The notes under the pieces were generated by a model. That model searched no databases and was not told where the DNA came from. It was given only the letters and a program-made list of their open reading frames with translations. Positions 1 through 6,295 of a stretch of DNA of 46,034 nt are shown piece after piece (the first letter of the stretch is position 1; each line of letters starts with the position of its first letter). Origin of the DNA: Accumulibacter sp. (GTDB taxonomy: Bacteria > Pseudomonadota > Gammaproteobacteria > Burkholderiales > Rhodocyclaceae). The stretch is from contig JAISAZ010000016.1 in assembly GCA_031266435.1 (NCBI GenBank), positions 1 to 46,034 on the forward strand. The letters are read 5' to 3'. The translations under genes were made by a program, and so were the position numbers.

Positions 1-310
1 CGTCACCGAGGGGCGAAATTGTGACGCCATGCGCCGATACCTTGAGCCGTATGCGTTTCAATCCACGCCCCTCGTCACCGAGGGGCGAAATCCGGCTTGT
101 ATCCACGCGCTTTTATCCAGTTTTCCCGGTTTCAATCCACGCCCCTCGTCACCGAGGGGCGAAATATGGAAATATCCTGATTTCCGGTAAGTTCCCTGAA
201 GTTTCAATCCACGCCCCTCGTCACCGAGGGGCGAAATGCAATGATGGCAATGAAGAAAGCCAGCACCGTCCCGGTTTCAATCCACGCCCCTCGTCACCGA
301 GGGGCGAAAT
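1..310 (-). CRISPR. Type I-C CRISPR array, leader-proximal end
   Basis: Four complete 37-nt repeats lie at 55-91, 129-165, 201-237 and 274-310, and the last 19 nt of a fifth lie at 1-19. Spacers of 35, 37, 35 and 36 nt lie at 20-54, 92-128, 166-200 and 238-273. The visible repeats are identical. Each holds the palindrome CGCCCCTCG-GTGA-CGAGGGGCG and, read on the minus strand, ends in GTGGATTGAAAC, the usual type I-C 5' handle region. That orientation means transcription on the minus strand, the same as the adjacent cas genes, so 310 is the leader end where new spacers enter. The array continues beyond the left edge, so its full length is unknown. Confidence 0.98.
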
Positions 311-446
311 GCTTCATTTGCAAGCAACTGAATTATCTACCAAAACTTTGAATTTTGCGCGAACCCTCTTGCGAAGCTTCAAATCGCCGGGGCAAATCGA
401 TCCTTCTTTCTTCATTATCCTTGTAATTTCAATATCTTATGCTCTG
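311..446 (-). promoter_or_regulatory. CRISPR leader
   Basis: This AT-richer stretch lies between the cas2 3' hairpin and the first repeat, and no gene is recognisable in it. By position and composition it is the leader that should carry the array promoter and the signals for spacer insertion. The motif GCGCGAACC occurs at about 347-355 and again in the hairpin arm at 446-454. The exact promoter was not assigned. Confidence 0.75.
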
Positions 447-487
447 CGCGAACCTGCCGGGGTTTGAGCGTCCACTTCAGGTTCGCG
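447..487 (-). terminator. Hairpin directly after cas2
   Basis: Perfect 10-bp arms CGCGAACCTG (447-456) and CAGGTTCGCG (478-487) enclose a 21-nt loop and abut the cas2 stop codon. No T run follows on the minus strand, so it is not a standard intrinsic terminator. It could stabilise the cas mRNA, pause transcription, or separate cas mRNA from the pre-crRNA. Confidence 0.5.
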
Positions 488-778
488 TTATACGACCAGC
501 GGCGCGTCGAAATTGATCGCGCGGAACGCGCCGTATTCGTCCGTTTTGTATCCCTTTGTTTCGGCCATTCGGTAGAAGCGCAAATTATCTTCGTCCAGAT
601 TGATTTCCGCGACAAGATTTCGCCTCAAGGTTTCAAACTGCGCGCGGTCGATCTGGCATTCGAAGACGGATTTTTGTACGCGCTGTCCGACACCCTCGCA
701 CAATTTTGCGACACGCCGCAAGCGACGGCGGCCTTCACGGGTCTCCGTGTTGACGTCGTAGCATACAACGACCAGCAT
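488..778 (-). CDS. cas2: CRISPR-associated endoribonuclease/adaptation protein Cas2
   Basis: The 96-residue protein begins [20 protein letters not shown], the ferredoxin-like first strand with the conserved acidic residue (YDV) of Cas2. It also has the QKSVFEC segment typical of the family, and its length is normal. Cas2 is the dimer at the centre of the Cas1-Cas2 integrase that inserts spacers at the leader end. It is the last cas gene, 2 nt after the cas1 stop, with the array directly downstream. Its ATG lies at 776-778. Confidence 0.95.
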   Translation of the reverse strand: MLVVVCYDVNTETREGRRRLRRVAKLCEGVGQRVQKSVFECQIDRAQFETLRRNLVAEINLDEDNLRFYRMAETKGYKTDEYGAFRAINFDAPLVV

Positions 779-780
779 GG

Positions 781-1808
781 TCAGCGCATCAGAAACGGCG
801 GGTATTCCGCCAAGTCGCCACGCAAGGTTCGCGCCAGAAGGCGTGCCTGCAAGTGAGGGAGCACGCCCAGAGCGACCGGTTCGTGGAGGAGGGGATGGGA
901 AAGTTTCTCTTGTTTGCGTTCCTGGTAGGCGATCAGCACTGTTTTGCGTGAATCGTCCGCCAGAAGTACGGCGCCGCCCTCGCGCGCGACAAAATCCTTG
1001 GCTGCGATCTGGCCGCGATTGATCAAAGAAAGCGCCAAGCGATCCGCGAGGGCGCGGAACTCCTCCATTATATCCAGCGCCAATGAGGCTCTTCCGGGTC
1101 GGATGGCGTGCAAGAAGCCGATTTGCGGGTCGAGTCCGACGGCCTCTACGGCGGAACGACAGTCGTTCATCAGAAGGGTATAAATGAAAGACAGGAGCGC
1201 GTTGATCGGGTCACGCGGCGGACGCCTGTTGCGGCCTTCCATGCGGAAAGCTTCACGGATATCGGAGCGGATGAGAAAATTCAGAGCGGCGAAATATTGC
1301 CGCGCCGCTTCGCCTTCGATTCCGCGCAAGATGTTTACGTCATTCGCTTCGGGCAAGGCGCGCAGACTGGCCGCCAAGTCTTGCGCGCTTCGGGTCAGAC
1401 GCTGTTGTTCGCTTTCTTCTTTGGCTTCTCTTGCTCCGCGCAAAGAACGTGGCGGCTGTTTTTCAGCTTGCCGGCCACGCAATTGCGAGCGATTGAAAGG
1501 CTCAAACTCTCCTCGCTTGCTGCCGTGTGCTGCGCCTGACGCAAGAGTACGTTGCCCGAGAGCGCGCCCTCCAGCCGCGCTTTGAAATGTCCGTGTTGGT
1601 CCAACAAAATCAGGCTGATTCCCTCTTCAGCCAGCCGGTGCATCAGAGGTGCCGAGAGTCCGACGTGGCCGAAACAAACGATTGCGCCCAGATGGTGCAA
1701 GGGGACGCGTAGCTGAGTTTCTCGTTCCGTTTCCAGGCGCAAGGTGTTGTTGTCCAGATGCAGATAGCTTTCGGGTCGCGTCACGTAGAGAGTGTTCAAA
1801 AGTTCCAC
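781..1808 (-). pseudogene. cas1: CRISPR integrase Cas1, broken by a one-base deletion
   Basis: Two overlapping frames make one Cas1. The N-terminal frame (GTG start at 1806-1808) runs to VAGKLKNSRHVL and then leaves frame, ending near 1395. The C-terminal frame supplies LRGAREAKEESEQQRL, LRGIEGEAARQYF and the catalytic helical domain to 781. The switch lies at the run of three A on the plus strand at 1442-1444. Adding one base there restores a single frame of about 342 aa, the normal type I-C Cas1 length. The N-terminal part lacks the metal-binding residues and the C-terminal part lacks the beta domain, so neither should integrate spacers alone. Sequencing error in a homopolymer or ribosomal slippage cannot be excluded. 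The gene lies between cas4 and cas2. Confidence 0.88.
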
Positions 1809-1809
1809 G

Positions 1810-2460
1810 TCAGTCCTCCGTTGAAAACAGGCGCGCCAAGACGGCGTGGTATTCCGCCTCGTTGTTCAGTGTTTCCGGCTGACAGGCGTTTTTCAAGGAG
1901 CAGGCTCGGCAGCGTACAGGGTCTTTCAGCGGTGGTGGCGAGGTCGTCCGCGCTCGCGCTTCGCGTACCTGGACGACGCACTCTTGCAGTTTTTGCCGCA
2001 ATGTCTCGTCGATCGTCACGACCCGGCGCCGGCGGGAACTCGCGTAATAAAGCGCGCCTTCCGGGACGGGGCGCCCGAACATTTCTTCCAGACAAACAGC
2101 CTGTGCGGCGAGTTGCACATCGTCGCACGCGGCGATGTCGGCGCGTTTGTTGCGCGATCCGTGTTTGTATTCGACGGGGTAGGGCGTCCCGTCCGGCAGA
2201 AATTCCACCACGTCGGCTTTTCCGATCAGCCCCATGCGGTCGCAAAACAGGGGCAGAGCGCGTTCGGTGCGCAGACCGTCGCGCACTTCAAACCCCGGAT
2301 CATCCACGCGCTGGTGCAAGGCCTGCCCGCGAAGCGTAAACAAATTCTCTTCGAACACCTGCTCCAGATGGATGAGCGCATACTGCCGCGGACAGTAGGC
2401 CCAGTGCTGGAGGGCGGAAACCTGGATCGGTTCATATTCCGTGTTCATGTCGAGAGTCAT
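1810..2460 (-). CDS. cas4: CRISPR-associated exonuclease Cas4
   Basis: The 216-aa protein has the RecB-like nuclease layout and the four cysteines of the Fe-S cluster: one in WAYCPRQYAL near residue 23, and three in CRACSLKNAC near the C-terminus. PVEYKHG carries the nuclease acidic/lysine motif. Cas4 trims and orients prespacers by PAM before Cas1-Cas2 integration, a standard part of type I-C adaptation. Its TGA is one base from the cas1 GTG. ATG 2460 was chosen, although ATG 2448 is possible; neither has a strong Shine-Dalgarno. A 278-bp gap separates it from cas7, where I-C genes usually abut. Confidence 0.93.
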   Translation of the reverse strand: MTLDMNTEYEPIQVSALQHWAYCPRQYALIHLEQVFEENLFTLRGQALHQRVDDPGFEVRDGLRTERALPLFCDRMGLIGKADVVEFLPDGTPYPVEYKHGSRNKRADIAACDDVQLAAQAVCLEEMFGRPVPEGALYYASSRRRRVVTIDETLRQKLQECVVQVREARARTTSPPPLKDPVRCRACSLKNACQPETLNNEAEYHAVLARLFSTED

Positions 2461-2738
2461 CAAGCCCTGAAAATGCGCGCAAGGGGGTTCGTTTTTGGAT
2501 GTGCCCAGACTTTTCCGCCAACGAACCCCGACTTATTGTGTTCGTCAAAAAGTAAAACCCACCTTTTTGCTGGGTTGTTGGGTTTGAAGGCGGGTTTTCC
2601 CCACCTTCAAACCCTGTAAAAACAACGCCAAACCAGTCCGGCCTTGGGGTTCTCTTGCTTTTCCTTTCAAAAAAGGACGGTATTTTTTGACGATTCCTTA
2701 CTTCATGGGAGCAAAGTTTATTGTCGAAAACTTGAGCA
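2461..2738 (-). other. Intergenic block of hairpins between cas7 and cas4
   Basis: No gene is seen here. Three inverted repeats are stacked: 2484-2493 with 2520-2529 (10 bp, perfect), 2557-2561 with 2571-2575 (5 bp), and 2580-2590 with 2604-2614 (11 bp perfect, with an inner GGG/CCC pairing). Read on the minus strand, the middle one is followed by TTTTACTTTTT, which resembles a weak terminator. The block is AT-richer than the genes around it. It probably lowers or separates expression of cas4-cas1-cas2 relative to the interference genes, or it is a decayed mobile fragment. Confidence 0.6.
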
Positions 2739-3623
2739 TTATGCGACGCGTTTTATAAGGCTTACTCTCTCGGGCAAGCCGCTCTCGTCGACGCTGACGA
2801 CGTAATCGGAAAACGCGCGCGGTGTTTCGACGCCCTCCTTCAAGCGGATTTTGACCCGGTCAAAGAGTTCGTGCGCGTGCGCGTCGCCGGTTTTCGATTC
2901 GTGTCTGAAAATATACAGACCGCGCGTCGCCATTTCGCCGCGTGCTGCGGAGCGGTCGTGCTCGAACATGTTCTCCAGGGCTTGCCAAAAGAGTTCGAGG
3001 TCTTCTTCGCCAAACCCGGTTTGCTCGGCGAGGAAAGAAGAAACGAAGCCGTGCGCGATGTAGAGACCGTAGGGAACGGTGTGTTTGCGCCCCATCGTGC
3101 GATTGTCGCCTTGCTGCTTTTCCGCTTCGGCTTCCGTTGCCACCGCCATGCGGGTGATCGAGTGTTCCAACGCGACGATCGGGGAGACGGAGCGCGCGAA
3201 AGTGAGTTGAATGGGGCCGCGTACCTGTCCGCAGTTGACGCCGGTCGACATGACCGCGCCGAAAGTGCGTACGTCGTAAAAGTTGGCACACATCCATTGA
3301 CGCGCCTTCTCCACGGTATCGCCGGCGCCTTTGCGTTTTTTGTCGCTTTTCAACTCCTCTTCGGCGCCGATGGCGATATAGGCCTTCTCGTGGGTCTTGT
3401 TGAGGATGGATTTTTCCTTGACGTAGATATCGAAAGGCGGCGTCTCGTTTTTCACGAGCCCGACGAAGTTGCGTACCTTGCGTTTCAACGCTACGTCCGT
3501 CATCAGGCCGTGACCCGTTTCCGCGTCGAGGCGCGGCAAATTCCCCGCGTCGGGGTCGCCGTTGGGGTTCCCGTCCTTCACGTCGAAAATCAATACGAAA
3601 TCATAGCGATTTTTCAGGCTCAT
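2739..3623 (-). CDS. cas7: Type I-C Cascade backbone protein Cas7 (Csd2)
   Basis: The 294-aa protein begins [20 protein letters not shown], then [11 protein letters not shown], the signature opening of Cas7c/Csd2. It also carries FGAVMSTG and the [11 protein letters not shown] segment of the family. Several copies coat the crRNA spacer to form the Cascade filament. Its ATG overlaps the cas8c stop by 4 nt (ATGA), indicating translational coupling. Length is typical and no defect was seen. Confidence 0.96.
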   Translation of the reverse strand: MSLKNRYDFVLIFDVKDGNPNGDPDAGNLPRLDAETGHGLMTDVALKRKVRNFVGLVKNETPPFDIYVKEKSILNKTHEKAYIAIGAEEELKSDKKRKGAGDTVEKARQWMCANFYDVRTFGAVMSTGVNCGQVRGPIQLTFARSVSPIVALEHSITRMAVATEAEAEKQQGDNRTMGRKHTVPYGLYIAHGFVSSFLAEQTGFGEEDLELFWQALENMFEHDRSAARGEMATRGLYIFRHESKTGDAHAHELFDRVKIRLKEGVETPRAFSDYVVSVDESGLPERVSLIKRVA

Positions 3624-5362
3624 TGCGCTTCTCCTTCCTTGGATTGATCGGATGACTTGGGTTTGTAAAATTCCTGACGTTGGTGGTAGTAACCGAGGGC
3701 GAAACGGCCCTGATCCTGCAAATTGAGGTGCTTCGGGAAGTCGTCCAAACCTTCCATGATTTCGCCGAGCAGACGCTCGAAATTCACCGCGCGCCCACGG
3801 TTGGAGAGTTTGGCCAAGTGGTGATTCTTCAGGCGCAAAAGCGTCGTGAAAACGCTGGTCGGCGTGCTGGAAGCCGCGCCGTAATAGCGTTCGCGGATCG
3901 TCGCGTTCAAGCCGGGGTTGGCTTCTTCCTGTATTTTTTCCAGCGTTGCGAAGAGGCGTCCAAGACGATACGCAGGGTTGTCGTTTGCAATGTCCAGCAT
4001 GAAAAAAGACTCCTTGTCAGAAGTAGGGTGATTTATCCGTGAGCGAATCAGGCAGGCTTTGATGATGGCGGCGCGCGAATGCACGACGCGCTGTTCGGCG
4101 CGGCAACGCAAAACGGCCGCATTGAGTAAAGAGGCGGGCAGAGGGCCGCCGTTCAGGATGGCACGCACTGTATCGCCACCCAGATTGGGCGGGATATTGT
4201 CGGCTTTTCGTAAAACCGCGCAGTCGACGAGCAGGCGGAACAGACTAGGAAATTCCGGGTCGTTCGGTCCGCGGACGATTTTCAGATCGACGAACCATTG
4301 CCGTATCCGCGCGGCGATCTCGTGGATTGGCGCGGCGTGCCAGAAACGCACCGCGATCCGCGCCGCGTTCGGGGAGAGTCCGAGCACATGGAAACGGTTC
4401 TGTCCTTTCGCGCTGTCCGGAGCGAATACGCCGGCATGGACCGCGTCGAGCAGTGCGCGCACCTTTGCCGTTTCAGCGTCGGGGTCGTCCTGGCGGTTGA
4501 AGGTTGCGGCAAATCCATCCTCGGCGAGCGCATCGTCCTTTTGCGCCCAGAATACCGTGGAGGCGTCTCCGACCTGGATGCGCTGACGCGAGTTTTTGGC
4601 CAACAAATGGTTGAGCGCCGTGGTGTAGGCGAAAGCCGCCGCCCGACTGACCGGCGCGTTATCGCCCTGCTCCTTGTTGAACGAGGCGAAAGCGTCGAGA
4701 TTGAAGGACACGATATTCGCACCCGAAGACTGCGCGCCCCAAACTCCCTTGATCGCCGTATGCAGTCGTTCGATGGGCGCCTGCTCACCCGTTATCAGGC
4801 AAAGCGCCTGTTTTTCGGCGTCGTCGCCCGAAAAATTGACTGCGGCAATGGCGGGGTTTTGGCAAATCAAATCGCCCTCGCCATAAAGGCGGAAGCTGAC
4901 ATTCGGGTTGCTCTCGCGTATATCGGTCCAAGACGGGTCTGCCTCGAGAGCTTTCCATCCGTGACGCGCGTAAAAACCTTCCAGCGCCTGAATGCCGGCC
5001 GTTTGGCGCGCCCCTTCCGGCAACGCGGCGATTCTCTGGCGAAAAGCGGCGTGTTGTTCCTCAACCCTTTTCGGATTGCCGCGCGTGTCGACTCCCAGCG
5101 CGTATTCGGCGGCATCCCAAAGCAGGTTGGCGGCGACGCCGCTGGTCTTTTTTACGCCTTGTGGAACCCTGTAGCGCCGCGCGGTTTTCTTTTTTTCCTC
5201 GCCCTGGCGGGTATCCGTGATTCCCAAAGGCCGCCCGTCCTTGGAAAGCTCGACGATGAAAGGAATCTCTTTTTCTTCCCACCCGAAATCCGGGAGTCGA
5301 CGCGAAGCGTCGGGGTCGGCCATCCTGCGCTGGTAGTAATCGTGCAATGCCTGAAGAATCAT
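3620..5362 (-). CDS. cas8c: Type I-C Cascade large subunit Cas8c (Csd1)
   Basis: The 580-aa protein begins [13 protein letters not shown] and shows the Csd1 pattern, including [20 protein letters not shown] near residue 220 and a C-terminal segment ending in [16 protein letters not shown]. Cas8c recognises the PAM and starts R-loop formation. In I-C systems an internal start also yields the small subunit Cas11c; a candidate start was not assigned. It overlaps cas5c by 4 nt upstream and cas7 by 4 nt downstream, so the three are translated as a coupled block. The length is normal for Csd1. Confidence 0.95.
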   Translation of the reverse strand: MILQALHDYYQRRMADPDASRRLPDFGWEEKEIPFIVELSKDGRPLGITDTRQGEEKKKTARRYRVPQGVKKTSGVAANLLWDAAEYALGVDTRGNPKRVEEQHAAFRQRIAALPEGARQTAGIQALEGFYARHGWKALEADPSWTDIRESNPNVSFRLYGEGDLICQNPAIAAVNFSGDDAEKQALCLITGEQAPIERLHTAIKGVWGAQSSGANIVSFNLDAFASFNKEQGDNAPVSRAAAFAYTTALNHLLAKNSRQRIQVGDASTVFWAQKDDALAEDGFAATFNRQDDPDAETAKVRALLDAVHAGVFAPDSAKGQNRFHVLGLSPNAARIAVRFWHAAPIHEIAARIRQWFVDLKIVRGPNDPEFPSLFRLLVDCAVLRKADNIPPNLGGDTVRAILNGGPLPASLLNAAVLRCRAEQRVVHSRAAIIKACLIRSRINHPTSDKESFFMLDIANDNPAYRLGRLFATLEKIQEEANPGLNATIRERYYGAASSTPTSVFTTLLRLKNHHLAKLSNRGRAVNFERLLGEIMEGLDDFPKHLNLQDQGRFALGYYHQRQEFYKPKSSDQSKEGEAQ

Positions 5363-6015
5363 CCTCTCACCTCGGCGCTAGAGAGATCGACGACGCCGTT
5401 TTCCATACACACGCGGAAAAATTGCGGTCGAGGGTCCTTGGGGTCGGAAAAGTCCATATCGAAGAGCATCCAGCCCAAATCACGGCTTTCGTCTATTGGG
5501 GGTGTTTCTTTCTTCGAGTCCTCGCCGATCAGCCGGAAGCGCGCGGCGAACTCGCGGCATCCGAGGTAGGGCTGGTTGACGCACTTTCCTTTTTCCGCGC
5601 GCCGTCGGAACATCTCTTGGTACTTGGCTGGATTTTCAATCGCGTCACCGCCGACCGGTTCCAGGTCGGCGTGGATTCGGTACGCAACGTCGCGCAGAAA
5701 AAGCCCCGCGCGCTGCTGGCGGTCTTCCTCAACATAAAGCGCGAGATTGCCGTGACCTGCGTTCATAGCCGATTTGACGCTACCGACCGGGGCCTTGGAC
5801 GCGACCTCGTTGCGCCGCACGCTGATCCAGCGGATGGGCTTGAGGACTTCGATCCGTTTCACTCTCCACCGGATCGCGGGTTTCCAAAAAATGGCCTCAA
5901 AAATAGCTCGCGCCGCAGACGGCGTAATGATGTCGCACGAGACGCGTTCCACCTTCATCTCCGGTCGGGAAAAGCAGGCGAAGTCCCCTGAAACCTCAAG
6001 ACAGAATCGATTCAT
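5359..6015 (-). CDS. cas5c: Type I-C Cas5c (Cas5d), crRNA-processing Cascade subunit
   Basis: The 218-aa protein has the Cas5 RAMP fold signature, beginning MNRFCLEVSGDFACFSRPEM with PSAARAIFEAIFWKP after it. I-C systems lack Cas6, and Cas5c itself cuts pre-crRNA in the repeat, leaving the handle that ends in GAAAC. No cas6 was found here, which fits. It is the first gene of the coupled cas5c-cas8c-cas7 block. The ATG is preceded by GGGAG at a suitable distance and by a promoter-like sequence about 40 nt upstream. Confidence 0.95.
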   Translation of the reverse strand: MNRFCLEVSGDFACFSRPEMKVERVSCDIITPSAARAIFEAIFWKPAIRWRVKRIEVLKPIRWISVRRNEVASKAPVGSVKSAMNAGHGNLALYVEEDRQQRAGLFLRDVAYRIHADLEPVGGDAIENPAKYQEMFRRRAEKGKCVNQPYLGCREFAARFRLIGEDSKKETPPIDESRDLGWMLFDMDFSDPKDPRPQFFRVCMENGVVDLSSAEVRG

Positions 6016-6034
6016 ATCAGATCTCCCATGGATA

Positions 6035-6169
6035 TCACGTCCCTATGATGCCAAGCACTTTACTCCGGTTTTTTTCGAACATCAAGTATTTCCAACAAGA
6101 ACACCAATTAATACACAAACCTTGAAAATTGACTTTCTTAAAAAAAACGCTTATTCTCGCACTTCGCAT
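6035..6169 (-). CDS. Candidate 44-aa ORF in the cas3-cas5c gap
   Basis: On the cas strand an ATG at 6167-6169 follows a strong AAAGGAG (6179-6185) at 9-nt spacing and opens a 44-codon frame ending just before cas5c. The product is not recognised. Its first codons include AGA and ATA, rare in GC-rich genomes, and its composition is unlike neighbouring genes. The Shine-Dalgarno lies within the repeat-like element described at 6176. It may be a toxin-like mini-ORF, a leader, or chance. Confidence 0.3.
   Translation of the reverse strand: MRSARISVFFKKVNFQGLCINWCSCWKYLMFEKNRSKVLGIIGT
6057..6085 (-). promoter_or_regulatory. Probable sigma-70 promoter of cas5c-cas8c-cas7
   Basis: On the minus strand TTGATG (6085-6080) is followed after 17 nt by TAAAGT (6062-6057). 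This predicts a start near 6050, about 35 nt before the cas5c ATG. It shows that the interference genes can be transcribed separately from cas3. Confidence 0.5.
6092..6126 (-). promoter_or_regulatory. Candidate pseudo-protospacer next to the cas5c promoter
   Basis: On the minus strand the trinucleotide TTC (6126-6124), the known type I-C PAM, is followed by AAGGTTTGTGTA. The spacer-like segment starting at 6214 on the plus strand reads AAGGTCGTAGTA. They match at positions 1-5 and 10-12; position 6, a base normally flipped out in type I R-loops, is among the mismatches. Beyond this only scattered or gapped similarity is seen. The site lies directly upstream of the cas5c -35 box. Confidence 0.35.
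6129..6157 (+). promoter_or_regulatory. Sigma-70-like promoter pointing into the repeat-like element
   Basis: TTGACT (6129-6134) and TATTCT (6152-6157) are separated by 17 nt on the plus strand, predicting a start near 6164. This is 12 nt before the degenerate CRISPR repeat at 6176. It faces away from cas5c and is antisense to the operon. Confidence 0.5.
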
Positions 6170-6292
6170 GGCGGTATTCTCCTTTCACGGTATCCGATGG
6201 CGTGGGTTGAAACAAGGTCGTAGTAATTCCTTTGGTATTTCTTTGTTGCCTGTCTGAGCTTTAGGCGTGAGGCTGTTAGTCCAGCCTCGCGC
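6164..6292 (+). ncRNA. Putative crRNA-like regulatory RNA with a degenerate CRISPR repeat
   Basis: The plus strand at 6176-6213 resembles the array repeat as transcribed. Of its last 15 nt, GGCGTGGGTTGAAAC, 14 match the true repeat, including the handle cut out by Cas5c. Upstream the palindrome is replaced by CACG and CGTG arms that could still form a small hairpin. The repeat-like part is followed by a spacer-length segment (6214 to about 6249) and then a hairpin (6265-6292), with a promoter-like sequence in front. By analogy with CreA/CreR-type RNAs found inside other cas operons, it may load into Cascade and repress the cas promoter by partial pairing. Expression and function are inference. 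Confidence 0.45.
6265..6292. terminator. Hairpin between cas3 and the crRNA-like element
   Basis: GCGTGAGGCT (6265-6274) pairs with AGCCTCGCGC (6283-6292) through 10 bp with one G-T wobble and an 8-nt loop. It lies 3 nt past the cas3 stop. On the plus strand it is followed by ACTTTATT, so it could end the plus-strand RNA, and it may also mark the cas3 3' end. There is no strong T run on either side. Confidence 0.45.
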
Positions 6293-6295
6293 ACT

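Noticed and set aside
21-467. 148-codon frame running through the CRISPR array
   Set aside because: Its repeated peptide is the translation of the CRISPR repeats and not a protein.
1395-1500. Programmed ribosomal frameshift to make Cas1
   Set aside because: The switch site lacks a heptameric slippery sequence of the usual XXXYYYZ form and cas1 is not known to use recoding; a simple deletion is more likely.
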